Assembly: GCA_963726715.1 (NCBI GenBank)
Contig: CAVSDF010000010.1
Coordinates: forward strand, 496,001-560,000
Reading direction: 5' to 3'
Length of the DNA: 64,000 nt
Source of the DNA: CAVSDF01 sp963726715
GTDB taxonomy: Bacteria; Bacteroidota; Rhodothermia; Rhodothermales; BA12
A program made the translations under genes and the position numbers. How positions within the stretch are numbered: the stretch's first letter is position 1; every line of letters starts with the position of its first letter. Shown piece after piece: positions 51,298 through 59,257 of the stretch. The notes beneath the pieces are model-generated. The model saw nothing but the letters and a program-made list of their open reading frames with translations. It was not told the origin of the DNA and did no database searches.

Positions 51298-54291
51298 ATG
51301 CCCCGCTCCGCCGCCCGTCTCGCCGCCCTCGTCCTGCTCCTCACCGCTCTGACGCCGCCACCGGTACGCGCGCAGTGGACGCGGCACGTCAATGTGTTCA
51401 CGGGCACGGGGGGGACAGGGCACACGTTTCCCGGCGCCACGGTGCCCTTCGGGATGGTGCAGCTCTCGCCGGACACGCGGCGAGACGACTCGTGGGAGGG
51501 CGCGGCGGGGTACTACCACGCCGACAGTCTCGTCTACGGATTCTCGCACACGCACCTCTCCGGCACCGGCGTATCGGACTACGGCGACATTCTCGTCACC
51601 GCCTTTTACGGCGACACAACGACGGCGCCCGACCGCTACCGGCAGGCGTTCCGCCACGACCGTGAGGCCGGGTCGCCCGGCTACTACGCCGTCACGCTCG
51701 GCGGACGGCCCGGCGTGTCCGGCTCGGGCGGCATCCGCGTGCGGCTGACGGCGACGCCGCGCGTCGGCGTGCAGGAGTACACGTTCCCGCGCGCGGGCGA
51801 GGTGACGATTCTCGTCGATCTGACGCACCGCGATTTCCTGATCGCCTCGCGCCTGCGTCGGCTGCCTGCCTCCTCGAACGCTCCGGCGTCGTTTGCGGGG
51901 ATGCGGCGAAGCCGGGCGTGGGCCGACGACCAGCACGTCTACTTCCAGACCGACCTCTCGCGCGCACCGGACGCCGCCGAGATCCGCAGCGGTCCGGTGG
52001 GGCCGACGCACGCCCTCCTGCGCTACCGCGTCCGCGCGGGCGAGCGGATTCTGGTGCGGACGGCCCTCTCGTCGGTGTCGGAGGACGGGGCCGCTGCCAA
52101 CCTGGCCGCCGAGCATCCCGGCTGGTCGTTCGAGGCCACGCGCCGCGCCGCCGACGCGCTCTGGAACGCTGAGATCGGGCGGGTCGCGGTGACGGGCGGG
52201 ACCGAGCGGCAGCGGCAGAACCTCTATACCGCGCTCTACCACGCCTTCCTCGCGCCCAACCTCTGGAACGATGTCGACGGGCGCTACCGCGGGCGCGACG
52301 GGGCCATCCACACCGCGCCGATGCGTCCGCGCGTGGGCGCAGCGGCGGCGTCCGGACGGGCGAGCGGGCCGCTGCGGCGGCACGACGTGTACACGGTCTT
52401 CTCGCTCTGGGACACCTTCCGCACGGCCCATCCGATGCTTGCGCTCCTCGCCCCGCAGCGCGCCGCCGACATGGCCGAGACCCTGCTCCGCCAGTACGAG
52501 CAGTCCGGGCGGCTGCCGGTGTGGGAACTCGCCGCCAACGAGACAAACACGATGATCGGCTTCCACGCCGCCCCGGTTCTCCTCGACGCCGCCGCGCGGG
52601 GCGTCGCCACGTTCGACGCCGACCTCGCCCTCCGCGCCATGATCGACGCGGCCGACCACGACGGATTCGGCCAGCCGACGTTCAACCGGCAAGGCTACCT
52701 CTCCGCCGACGACGAGCCGGAATCGACATCCAAGACGCTCGAATACGCCTACGACAACTGGACCGTCGCCGAGATGGCACGGCGCGTCGGGCGAGACTCT
52801 ATCGCGCGTGTCTTCGACCGACGCGCCCTCGGCTACCGCAACGTCTTCGACGCCGCGACCGGCTTCATGCGCCCGCGCCGCAACGGCGGATGGCTGCCCG
52901 GCTTCGATCCGTACGACATCTCGAACCACTACACCGAGGCCAACGCGTGGCAGTACAGCTTCTTCGTGCCCCACGACGTGCTCGGATGGCGCGCCGCGCT
53001 CGGCGGTCCGGACGCCCTCGAAGCGCGCCTCGACAGCCTGTTCTCCGCCCCGACCGAGACGCGCGGACGCGCGCAGCCCGACGTGACCGGCCTGATCGGG
53101 CAGTACGCGCACGGCAACGAGCCGAGCCACACCTTCGCCTACCTCTACGCCGCCACGAACGCGCCGCACAAGACGCAGCGCCTCGTCCGCACCGTCCTCG
53201 ACAGCCTCTACGCGCCGACGCCCGACGGGCTGCCGGGCAACGAGGACTGCGGGCAGATGTCGGCGTGGTTCGTGATGAGCGCCCTCGGCATCTACCCGGC
53301 GACGCCCGGCACCGACCGCTACGTCCTCACCGCCCCGCTCTTCCCGTCGGCCCGCATCGACGTCGGCGGCGGGCGCGTGCTGCGGATCGAGACGCGTGGG
53401 CGCGGGCGCTACGTGCGGTCGGTGTCGATGAACGGACGGGCGCTCGGCGCGCTGACGCTCGTTCACGCCGACCTCGTGCGCGGCGGGCGCCTCGTCTTCG
53501 ACCTCTCCGAGACGCCCGTCCGCTGGGGCCGTATCCCCGATGCGCTCACGACCCGCGTCAACGACGCCGATTTCGTGGCTGCGCCACTCGTCACCGCCGG
53601 AGACCGCAGTTTCGACGCCCGCACACGCGTCGCCGTCGAGGCTCGCACGCCCGGCGCGGTCGTCTGGGCCACGCTCGATGGGACAGCGCCGGTGCCCGGA
53701 CGGTCGCGGCGAATGACCGAGCCGGTCGCCATCGACGCCACGACGACGCTCCGCGCGGTCGCCGTGCTGCCGGGCGGCGCGACGAGCGGCGAGACGCGGG
53801 CGACGTTCGTGCGGCGTCCGAACACCTTCGCCGTCACCCTCGCCGACGCCCCCGCACCGGCCTACGCCACCGGCGGCGCGCGCGCCCTCACCGACGGCAT
53901 CACCGGCACGGCGAACTGGCGCGCGGGCGACTGGCTCGGCTTCTGGGGACCGGACCTCGACGCCACCCTCGACCTCGGCGCCATCCGCCCCGTCCGCGCC
54001 GTCTCTGCCCGCTTCCTGCAGGACGTCCGTCCGTGGATCGTCTTCCCGCGCGCCATGACGGTGGAAATCTCGCTCGACGGCGCCGCGTGGACGCCGGTAC
54101 TCCGCGCCACGCACGACCGTCCGGTAGCGATGACCGCGCCCGAGGTGATGACGCTCGGCGGCCCGCTCGCCGCCCCCGTCGAGGCCCGCTACGTCCGCAT
54201 CCGCGGCCTCAACTACGGCACCCTCCCCGCCTGGCACCCCGGCGCGGGCTACGACGCTTACGTCTTCGTCGACGAGATCACGGTGGAGTGA
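51298..54291 (+). CDS. GH92 alpha-mannosidase with C-terminal carbohydrate-binding domains
   Basis: 997 residues, with a signal peptide (ARLAALVLLLTALTPPPVRA). GH92 landmarks are HVNVFTGTGGTGHTFPGATV, YGFSHTHLSGTGVSDYGDIL, LWDTFRTAHPMLALL, LPVWELAANETNTMIGFHAA, GNEPSHTFAYLYAATNAP with the catalytic region, and NEDCGQMSAWFVMSALGIYP. After about residue 760 there is a chitobiase/hexosaminidase-type C-terminal domain (VVWATLDGTAPVPGRSRRMT), then an F5/8 type C-like domain (GADLGFWGPDLDATLDLG-like, ending VFVDEITVE). GH92 enzymes are calcium-dependent exo-alpha-mannosidases acting on N-glycans or yeast mannan. The frame is intact throughout. Confidence 0.95.
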   Translation: MPRSAARLAALVLLLTALTPPPVRAQWTRHVNVFTGTGGTGHTFPGATVPFGMVQLSPDTRRDDSWEGAAGYYHADSLVYGFSHTHLSGTGVSDYGDILVTAFYGDTTTAPDRYRQAFRHDREAGSPGYYAVTLGGRPGVSGSGGIRVRLTATPRVGVQEYTFPRAGEVTILVDLTHRDFLIASRLRRLPASSNAPASFAGMRRSRAWADDQHVYFQTDLSRAPDAAEIRSGPVGPTHALLRYRVRAGERILVRTALSSVSEDGAAANLAAEHPGWSFEATRRAADALWNAEIGRVAVTGGTERQRQNLYTALYHAFLAPNLWNDVDGRYRGRDGAIHTAPMRPRVGAAAASGRASGPLRRHDVYTVFSLWDTFRTAHPMLALLAPQRAADMAETLLRQYEQSGRLPVWELAANETNTMIGFHAAPVLLDAAARGVATFDADLALRAMIDAADHDGFGQPTFNRQGYLSADDEPESTSKTLEYAYDNWTVAEMARRVGRDSIARVFDRRALGYRNVFDAATGFMRPRRNGGWLPGFDPYDISNHYTEANAWQYSFFVPHDVLGWRAALGGPDALEARLDSLFSAPTETRGRAQPDVTGLIGQYAHGNEPSHTFAYLYAATNAPHKTQRLVRTVLDSLYAPTPDGLPGNEDCGQMSAWFVMSALGIYPATPGTDRYVLTAPLFPSARIDVGGGRVLRIETRGRGRYVRSVSMNGRALGALTLVHADLVRGGRLVFDLSETPVRWGRIPDALTTRVNDADFVAAPLVTAGDRSFDARTRVAVEARTPGAVVWATLDGTAPVPGRSRRMTEPVAIDATTTLRAVAVLPGGATSGETRATFVRRPNTFAVTLADAPAPAYATGGARALTDGITGTANWRAGDWLGFWGPDLDATLDLGAIRPVRAVSARFLQDVRPWIVFPRAMTVEISLDGAAWTPVLRATHDRPVAMTAPEVMTLGGPLAAPVEARYVRIRGLNYGTLPAWHPGAGYDAYVFVDEITVE

Positions 54292-54308
54292 GCGCCGCGT
54301 GACCGTAG

Positions 54309-54328
54309 GGGCGGTGCTCGCACCGCCC
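54309..54328 (+). terminator. GTAGGGGCGGTG-type hairpin after GH92
   Basis: GGGCGGTG-CTCG-CACCGCCC forms a perfect 8-bp stem 17 bases past the GH92 stop, preceded by CCGTAG. From memory, GTAGGGGCG palindromes are scattered in several phyla; no T tract follows. Confidence 0.5.
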
Positions 54329-54473
54329 GCGCGTGTGGCCTGCCTCTGCCCGGTCGAAGGAGGTCGAAGGGCGAGCACGTCCCGTCGAGCGAATCGCCGC
54401 CGCAGATCGCTTCCACAGCGGAACCGGGCGGCAGCGGGGCTGCTTGGGGAGGGCCGTTTCTCTCCCGTTTCCG

Positions 54474-54962
54474 ATGCCGCCTCCCCCGCACAGCGACCGC
54501 GCCGACCTCGCACCCGCCGACCGCGCCCGCTTCACACCGCGCTTCAACACCGGCCTCCTCGTCGTTCGGCTCGTCGTCGGGCTGTCGTTCGTGTTCCTGC
54601 ACGGCGGACCCAAGCTCCTTGGCGGGCCGGAGGCGTGGACGCAGCTCGGCGGCGCGATGGGCGGGCTGGGCATCGCGTTCGCCCCGGCGTTCTGGGGATT
54701 CATGGCCGCCTTCGCCGAGGGCGTCGGTGGGCTGTGCGTGGTGCTCGGGTTGTTCTTTCGCCCCGCGTCGGCGCTCCTGTTCGTGACGATGATCGTCGCC
54801 GCGCTCGCACACCTCGTCGTCTTCGGCGACAGCTTCGCCGAAGCGTCGCACGCGATCGAACTGGCCGGGCTGTTCGGCGCCTTCCTCCTCACCGGACCCG
54901 GACGCTACGCCCTCGACCGCAAAACCGGGCTCGAACGCGCCGCCGGGCGCGGATCGAAGTGA
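54474..54962 (+). CDS. DoxX-family membrane protein
   Basis: 162 residues. Four hydrophobic segments: LLVVRLVVGLSFVFLHGGPK, GLGIAFAPAFWGFMAAFAEG, GGLCVVLGLFFRPASALLFV and AIELAGLFGAFLLTGPGRYA. The Arg and Gly pattern (RLVVGLSFVFLHGGPKLLGG) is typical of DoxX. Known relatives belong to thiosulfate:quinone oxidoreductase or to oxidative stress complexes, but most are uncharacterised. It converges with the OmpA gene, 15 bases apart. Confidence 0.87.
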   Translation: MPPPPHSDRADLAPADRARFTPRFNTGLLVVRLVVGLSFVFLHGGPKLLGGPEAWTQLGGAMGGLGIAFAPAFWGFMAAFAEGVGGLCVVLGLFFRPASALLFVTMIVAALAHLVVFGDSFAEASHAIELAGLFGAFLLTGPGRYALDRKTGLERAAGRGSK

Positions 54963-54977
54963 TACGTCTTCCGACCG

Positions 54978-55802
54978 TCAGCGCCCGATGACGGCGAACT
55001 CGACGCGGCGGTTGAGCGCACGCCCGGTCTCGCCCGCGTCGTCGGAGAACGGACGCGACTCGCCGTAGCCCGCCGCCGTCAGCCGCTCGGGCGCGATGCC
55101 CCACCGCTCGACGAGGTAGCGGCGCACGGTTTCGGCGCGGCGCTCGGAGAGGCGCTGGTTGTAGGCGTCGGTGCCGATGGCGTCGGTGTGGCCGCCGATC
55201 TCGACGCGAAGGTCGGGGTAGCGCCGCAGCACGTCGCCGACGGGGTCGAGGACGCGCTCGGCGCCGTCGAGCAGGGCCGCGCGGTCGAAGGCGAAGTTGA
55301 CGCCGAGGGCGCGGAAGAGGCCGGTGTCGAGCAGCGCCCGCTCGACCTCGACGATGCGCACCGGGTCGGCAGCGCGGTCCGGCGGGGCGACCGGCGTCTC
55401 CACGACGGGAGCGTTCGGCGAGGCGGCGGCTGGATCGACCGGGGCACCGGGCGGGCGGCGCGGGGCGTAGATGACGCCGGGGGGCGTCGCGGTCGGCGGC
55501 AGGAGGCCGGGGCCGAGCGGGAGCGTCGGCGTGGCGGTCGGCGCATTCCGCCCGTCGCGTCCGTCGTCGCCATCGCGGCCGTCGCGCCCACTGCCGGAGG
55601 TGGGCATCACGACGGGCACGACGACGATCACCGGCGCGGGCGGTGGGGGCGCCTCGCCGCGGATCTGCCGGATGCGCGCGCGCACCGCCTCCATCCCCAC
55701 CGGCGCACCCGCAGGCGGCGCCGCCTGCGCGAGCACGTCCGCCGAAGCGAACGCGAGGGCGGCGGGGACGATCAGGAAGCGGAGAAAACGCACGGGGAGC
55801 AT
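54978..55802 (-). CDS. OmpA-family peptidoglycan-binding outer-membrane protein
   Basis: 274 residues with a signal peptide (FLRFLIVPAALAFASADVLA, AQ). A Pro-rich middle contains the collagen-like GRDGRDGDDGRDGRN. The C-terminal OmpA domain (about 165-274) has VNFAFDRAALLDGAERVLDP, VEIGGHTDAIGTDAYNQRLS and ERRAETVRRYLVERWGIAPE, with the Asp and Arg that bind diaminopimelate in this family. It anchors the outer membrane to peptidoglycan. It lies 98 bases downstream of the large outer-membrane protein on the same strand and may be co-transcribed with it. Confidence 0.92.
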   Translation of the reverse strand: MLPVRFLRFLIVPAALAFASADVLAQAAPPAGAPVGMEAVRARIRQIRGEAPPPPAPVIVVVPVVMPTSGSGRDGRDGDDGRDGRNAPTATPTLPLGPGLLPPTATPPGVIYAPRRPPGAPVDPAAASPNAPVVETPVAPPDRAADPVRIVEVERALLDTGLFRALGVNFAFDRAALLDGAERVLDPVGDVLRRYPDLRVEIGGHTDAIGTDAYNQRLSERRAETVRRYLVERWGIAPERLTAAGYGESRPFSDDAGETGRALNRRVEFAVIGR

Positions 55803-55900
55803 CAGAAAATGAACAGCATCGAATCAACGCACGGAGACGAGTCACGCAGCGGCGCAACGAATCGCGACATCGCGTCCCCATCCCGACCCAGAACGGTGGA

Positions 55901-58318
55901 TCAGAACTGAATCCGGTAGCCGAAGAGGAGGCGGTTCACGTCGAAGAAGTCGAGCGTCGAGGCCTCGATGAAGCCGTAGCCGACGCCGAGGCCGAGTTCG
56001 GTGCCGATGAGCGCGTTGAGCGCGAGGCCTGCGCCCTTGACGCCCTTGTCGGTCTTGAGGCCGAGGCCGCCGCCGAGGTAGGGCTGGAGGCCGAAGGCCG
56101 TCGGGAGCGGCCACGCGACGTTGGCGAACGCCTGCACCGAGATGCCGTCGCCGATGCCGACGAGAACTTCAGGGATGACGCGCATCCCGAGGCCCGAGAG
56201 CGAGCGGTAGTCGGCGCGGACGCCGATGAGGCCCTGCGTGTCGCCGTCCTTGGTGCGGAAGCCGACGACGGGAAGGACGGCGGCGAGGCGGCGGGCGCCG
56301 AAGAAGCCGACGGATGCAGCGGCGGGCACGACCACCGGGGCAGGCACGCTGACGACGCGACGCACGCCACTGGAGTCGAGGACGACGAACTGCTGCTGCT
56401 GCGGGGCATTCATCCGCGCCTCGATGGCGGCGAGGCGCGCGGCAAGCGAGGCGTCGAAGGCGATGAGGCCGGCAGACGCCGTTGCCGATGGGCCGCGCGC
56501 GTCACGTCGCGCACGATGCGGTCCACATCGTCGCGGGTGAGGGCGCTGCCCGTCGCGGCGGTCGAGTTCGGCGCGCACGAGGGCGGTGATCTGGTCGGCC
56601 GTGAGGGCACCGGTCGCGGCGCCGGTCACGCCGAGGCTACCTGCGGGCGCGGTGCCGATGACGATGGGCGTCGGCGCGCTCTGGGGGGCCGGAGCGGCGG
56701 CGGGGTCGCCGTAGCGGATGTAGATCTCGCCGGTCTCGGGCACGGGCACCTCGATGGTGCGGCGCGCAGGCGCGGTGGCGCGCGGCGTGGCGGTGGTGCC
56801 CGCCGCGGGGGCGGCGAGGGCGAGCGGCGCGGTCTCGGCGGCGACGCGCTCGCGGACGGCGATCTCCGTGACAAGGACCGCGCGGGCGCTGTCGTCGCTC
56901 GTCACGTCGAGCTGGCGGCGGAGGGCGGCGATCTCGCCGGTCAGGCGGGCCTGGATGGCGCGTGCTTCGGCGGCCTCTTCGGCGCGCTGGCCGTCGAGTT
57001 CGCTGCGGTACGCCATCCGCTCGGCGGCGCGCTCGTCGGACATCCGGCGGCGCTCGGCGGCGAGGAGGGCGTCGACGTCGCGGCGGTCGGGCGCAGCGTT
57101 GGCGCGGCGTCCGCCGAGGCTGAACTCGAGGCCGGCGGTGTAGAGGGGGCTCACGTAGACGCGGCCCGGCGAGGCGACGGCGTCCTCGTCGAGGTCGCTC
57201 ATCAGGACCGCGCGGGCGGCGGCCTTGAGGCGCACGGTGCGCGCGATGGCGAGGTCGAGGCCTGCGCCGCCCTGCGCGAAGTAGCGGCTCTCGGGCGTGC
57301 CCGCGATGCCCTCGGGCGCGTACTCGTCGCCGACACGCATGTAGCCGCCGCCGACGATGAGGTAGGGCGTCGCGCCGCCGCCGCCGCCATCCCCGGCGAA
57401 GCGGAGGTTGAGTTCGCCGCCGATGAGCGCGAGGTCGCGGAAGGTGGTCGGCACGCCGTCGTCGAGCGGAGAGGCCTCATCAGTGGCGCGCATATAGCTG
57501 CCGCGCAGGCCGACGTACGGCCCGAGGTCGATGCCGGCGCTGACGCCCGCGAGCGGCTGCTGGTCGGGGAAAGCGTCGCCGAGACGGCGGCTGAAGTCGA
57601 TGGTGCCGTAGGACGGCTCGACGAACACGCGCAGGCGCTCGGTGAAGGCGCGGTCGACGGCGGTCTCCTCGGCCGCCGAGCGTCCGCCGAGGTAGACGCG
57701 GGCGGCGGCGGTGAGGGCGTTGTTGTAGACGGTGCGCAGCGGAAGCGACTCGGGCGCGAGGCCCTGGTCGCCGAGCGCAAACGTCGCAAACGGGCTGTAG
57801 CGGTACGCGAACCGACTCGCGGCGAGGGTGACGGTCGAGCGGGTGCCGAGGGCGAGCGTCACGCCGCCGCCGTAGGTCGCGTAGATGCTGCGCGTGTCGT
57901 CGAGGCCGTCGGGCTTGATGCGGAGGACGCCGGTGCCGGCGGTCAGGAACGGCAGCAGGCGCGTCCGCCCGACCGTCGCGCGGAGGTTGGCGCCGTAGCG
58001 TTCGAGGAGCACGTCGCGCTCGGGGAGTGTGCCGAGGAGCACGTCGACGCCCGCGGGCGCGTCGATGCCGCCGACGTCGGTCTTGACGCCGGTCGAGCGC
58101 AGGTACTCGCCGTCGAGTTCGAGGAAGCGCCCGAAGCCCGCGCCGACGCGTCCGCCGTAGAGGAATCCGGAGCCGAGGCCTGCGTTGTCGTCGAAGCGCA
58201 CGCCGACGCCGACGGGCGAGACGGTGTAGGCGATGCCGCCCGGCTGCGCCTGCACGGAAACGGCGGCGAGCAGGATCGCGGGAAGAAGGGCGGTCGAAGG
58301 GCGAAGCAACGAGGTCAT
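55901..58318 (-). CDS. Large outer-membrane protein with two barrel-like parts and a coiled coil
   Basis: About 805 residues from ATG 58318, with a signal peptide (LRPSTALLPAILLAAVSVQA). The N-terminal part (about 25-395) alternates strands typical of OmpW/outer-membrane-beta-barrel proteins (FLYGGRVGAGFGRFLELDGE, VGLRGSYMRATDEASPLDDG). A helical coil (about 410-490, AERRRMSDERAAERMAYRSE) and a Pro/Ala linker follow. A second barrel-like part (about 660-805, GFRTKDGDTQGLIGVRADYR) ends in the barrel-type FGYRIQF. Bases 56494-56555 are probably read in the wrong frame because of two compensating shifts; the alternative frame reads GSALTRDDVDRIVRDVTRAA. Function unknown; it likely spans the outer membrane. 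Confidence 0.7.
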   Translation of the reverse strand: MTSLLRPSTALLPAILLAAVSVQAQPGGIAYTVSPVGVGVRFDDNAGLGSGFLYGGRVGAGFGRFLELDGEYLRSTGVKTDVGGIDAPAGVDVLLGTLPERDVLLERYGANLRATVGRTRLLPFLTAGTGVLRIKPDGLDDTRSIYATYGGGVTLALGTRSTVTLAASRFAYRYSPFATFALGDQGLAPESLPLRTVYNNALTAAARVYLGGRSAAEETAVDRAFTERLRVFVEPSYGTIDFSRRLGDAFPDQQPLAGVSAGIDLGPYVGLRGSYMRATDEASPLDDGVPTTFRDLALIGGELNLRFAGDGGGGGATPYLIVGGGYMRVGDEYAPEGIAGTPESRYFAQGGAGLDLAIARTVRLKAAARAVLMSDLDEDAVASPGRVYVSPLYTAGLEFSLGGRRANAAPDRRDVDALLAAERRRMSDERAAERMAYRSELDGQRAEEAAEARAIQARLTGEIAALRRQLDVTSDDSARAVLVTEIAVRERVAAETAPLALAAPAAGTTATPRATAPARRTIEVPVPETGEIYIRYGDPAAAPAPQSAPTPIVIGTAPAGSLGVTGAATGALTADQITALVRAELDRRDGQRPHPRRCGPHRARRDARGPSATASAGLIAFDASLAARLAAIEARMNAPQQQQFVVLDSSGVRRVVSVPAPVVVPAAASVGFFGARRLAAVLPVVGFRTKDGDTQGLIGVRADYRSLSGLGMRVIPEVLVGIGDGISVQAFANVAWPLPTAFGLQPYLGGGLGLKTDKGVKGAGLALNALIGTELGLGVGYGFIEASTLDFFDVNRLLFGYRIQF

Positions 58319-58398
58319 CGGCACGAAATAAAGGAGGGCACCCGGACGGGCACGAAGCGGGAGGCGCGGCGGCAGAGCGCCGGGCGGAAAACACGCTG

Positions 58399-58433
58399 CC
58401 GCGCGTCGGCGCCCGGTCCGGGCCGACGCGCGG
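58399..58433 (-). terminator. Terminator after the lipoprotein gene
   Basis: CCGCGCGTCGGC and GCCGACGCGCGG form a perfect 12-bp stem across 11 bases. On the minus strand it is followed by AGCGTGTTTTCC. It lies 16 bases past the stop at 58449. Confidence 0.75.
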
Positions 58434-58448
58434 GCGGTCGGGGTGGGG

Positions 58449-58988
58449 TCAGCGGACGCGCGTGAGGCGAATCTGGAGGCGTCCGGTGAGGGCGCCGCTG
58501 AGGCCGCGGTAGCGGTTCGGGTCGAGCTGCGCGAGCGTGGCGAGCGAGACGGTCTGGCGCGTGTCCACGACGAGCTCGTCGGTGATCTCCGAGAGCGTCA
58601 GCGGCAGGCGCGAGGGCACGAGGATGCGCGTCGCGGCGGCCTCGTCGTCGAGCGCGAGCGTGACGGTCGAGCCTCGCACCGAGTACGTCCCCTGGATGCT
58701 CGTGCGCAGGTTGTCGCTGGCGAGGCGGTAGGAGAACGTGAAGGCGCGGTTGCGCGCGAACAGGTCGATGCCGAGCTCCGGCCCGAGCGAGGGGCTCGTG
58801 GCGAGGTACGGAAGCACGTTGATGACGCCGTAGGTCGTGTTCTCCGAGTCGAACGTGAAGCTCGTGACGCGGTAGTTGCCGTCGAGCTGCGTGCCGTCCA
58901 CGGACGAGGTGCTGTCGCAGGCCGAGAGGCCGAGCGTGAGGACGACGAGGAGCGCGGGGACGAGCAGGCGCAGAGCGGACGGGCGCAT
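58449..58988 (-). CDS. Hypothetical lipoprotein
   Basis: 179 residues from ATG 58988. The signal peptide (ALRLLVPALLVVLTLGLSAC) ends in a clear lipobox LSAC. The mature part is beta-rich and opens with GTQLDGNYRVTSFTFDSE, then FSYRLASDNLRTSIQGTYSV and RGSTVTLALDD, like lipocalin- or calycin-type Bacteroidota lipoproteins. No catalytic motif was found. It lies between the TonB receptor and the large outer-membrane protein, all on the minus strand. Confidence 0.72.
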   Translation of the reverse strand: MRPSALRLLVPALLVVLTLGLSACDSTSSVDGTQLDGNYRVTSFTFDSENTTYGVINVLPYLATSPSLGPELGIDLFARNRAFTFSYRLASDNLRTSIQGTYSVRGSTVTLALDDEAAATRILVPSRLPLTLSEITDELVVDTRQTVSLATLAQLDPNRYRGLSGALTGRLQIRLTRVR

Positions 58989-59074
58989 TCGGATGGAGGA
59001 AGCGGTCACGGAAGGGAAGGCCAATGGGCCGGATTGCAGACGGTGGGACACTCGAACAGCCGCGCCCCGAAGTT

Positions 59075-59082
59075 CAAAAGTA
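59075..59082 (-). promoter_or_regulatory. -7 promoter element for the lipoprotein gene
   Basis: TACTTTTG on the minus strand matches TAnnTTTG exactly, 86 bases before the ATG. A CGTTTCCC stretch lies about 19 bases further upstream, near the place of the -33 element. Confidence 0.45.
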
Positions 59083-59177
59083 ACCGGGACCTACGGGAAA
59101 CGGTTCGTCTCCATAGAAACTCGTTCTCACAGGCAGGCCCCCGCCCGAGCGCCGGTGGACCCCTCCCCGAACGCGCC

Positions 59178-59213
59178 GCGGGCCGCGCCTCCGGTGAAGG
59201 AAACGCGGCCCGC
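59178..59213 (-). terminator. Hairpin after the Oar-like TonB receptor
   Basis: GCGGGCCGCG and CGCGGCCCGC form a perfect 10-bp stem, about 45 bases past the receptor stop. No T tract is seen on the minus side. Confidence 0.5.
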
Positions 59214-59257
59214 AGGCGGTGATGTCATCCGGGACGAGGCGTCCCGCACGGTCAGGC

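Noticed and set aside
51265..54513. A 1082-residue open frame opposite GH92
   Set aside because: Shadow of the intact GH92 gene; compositionally biased and without motifs.
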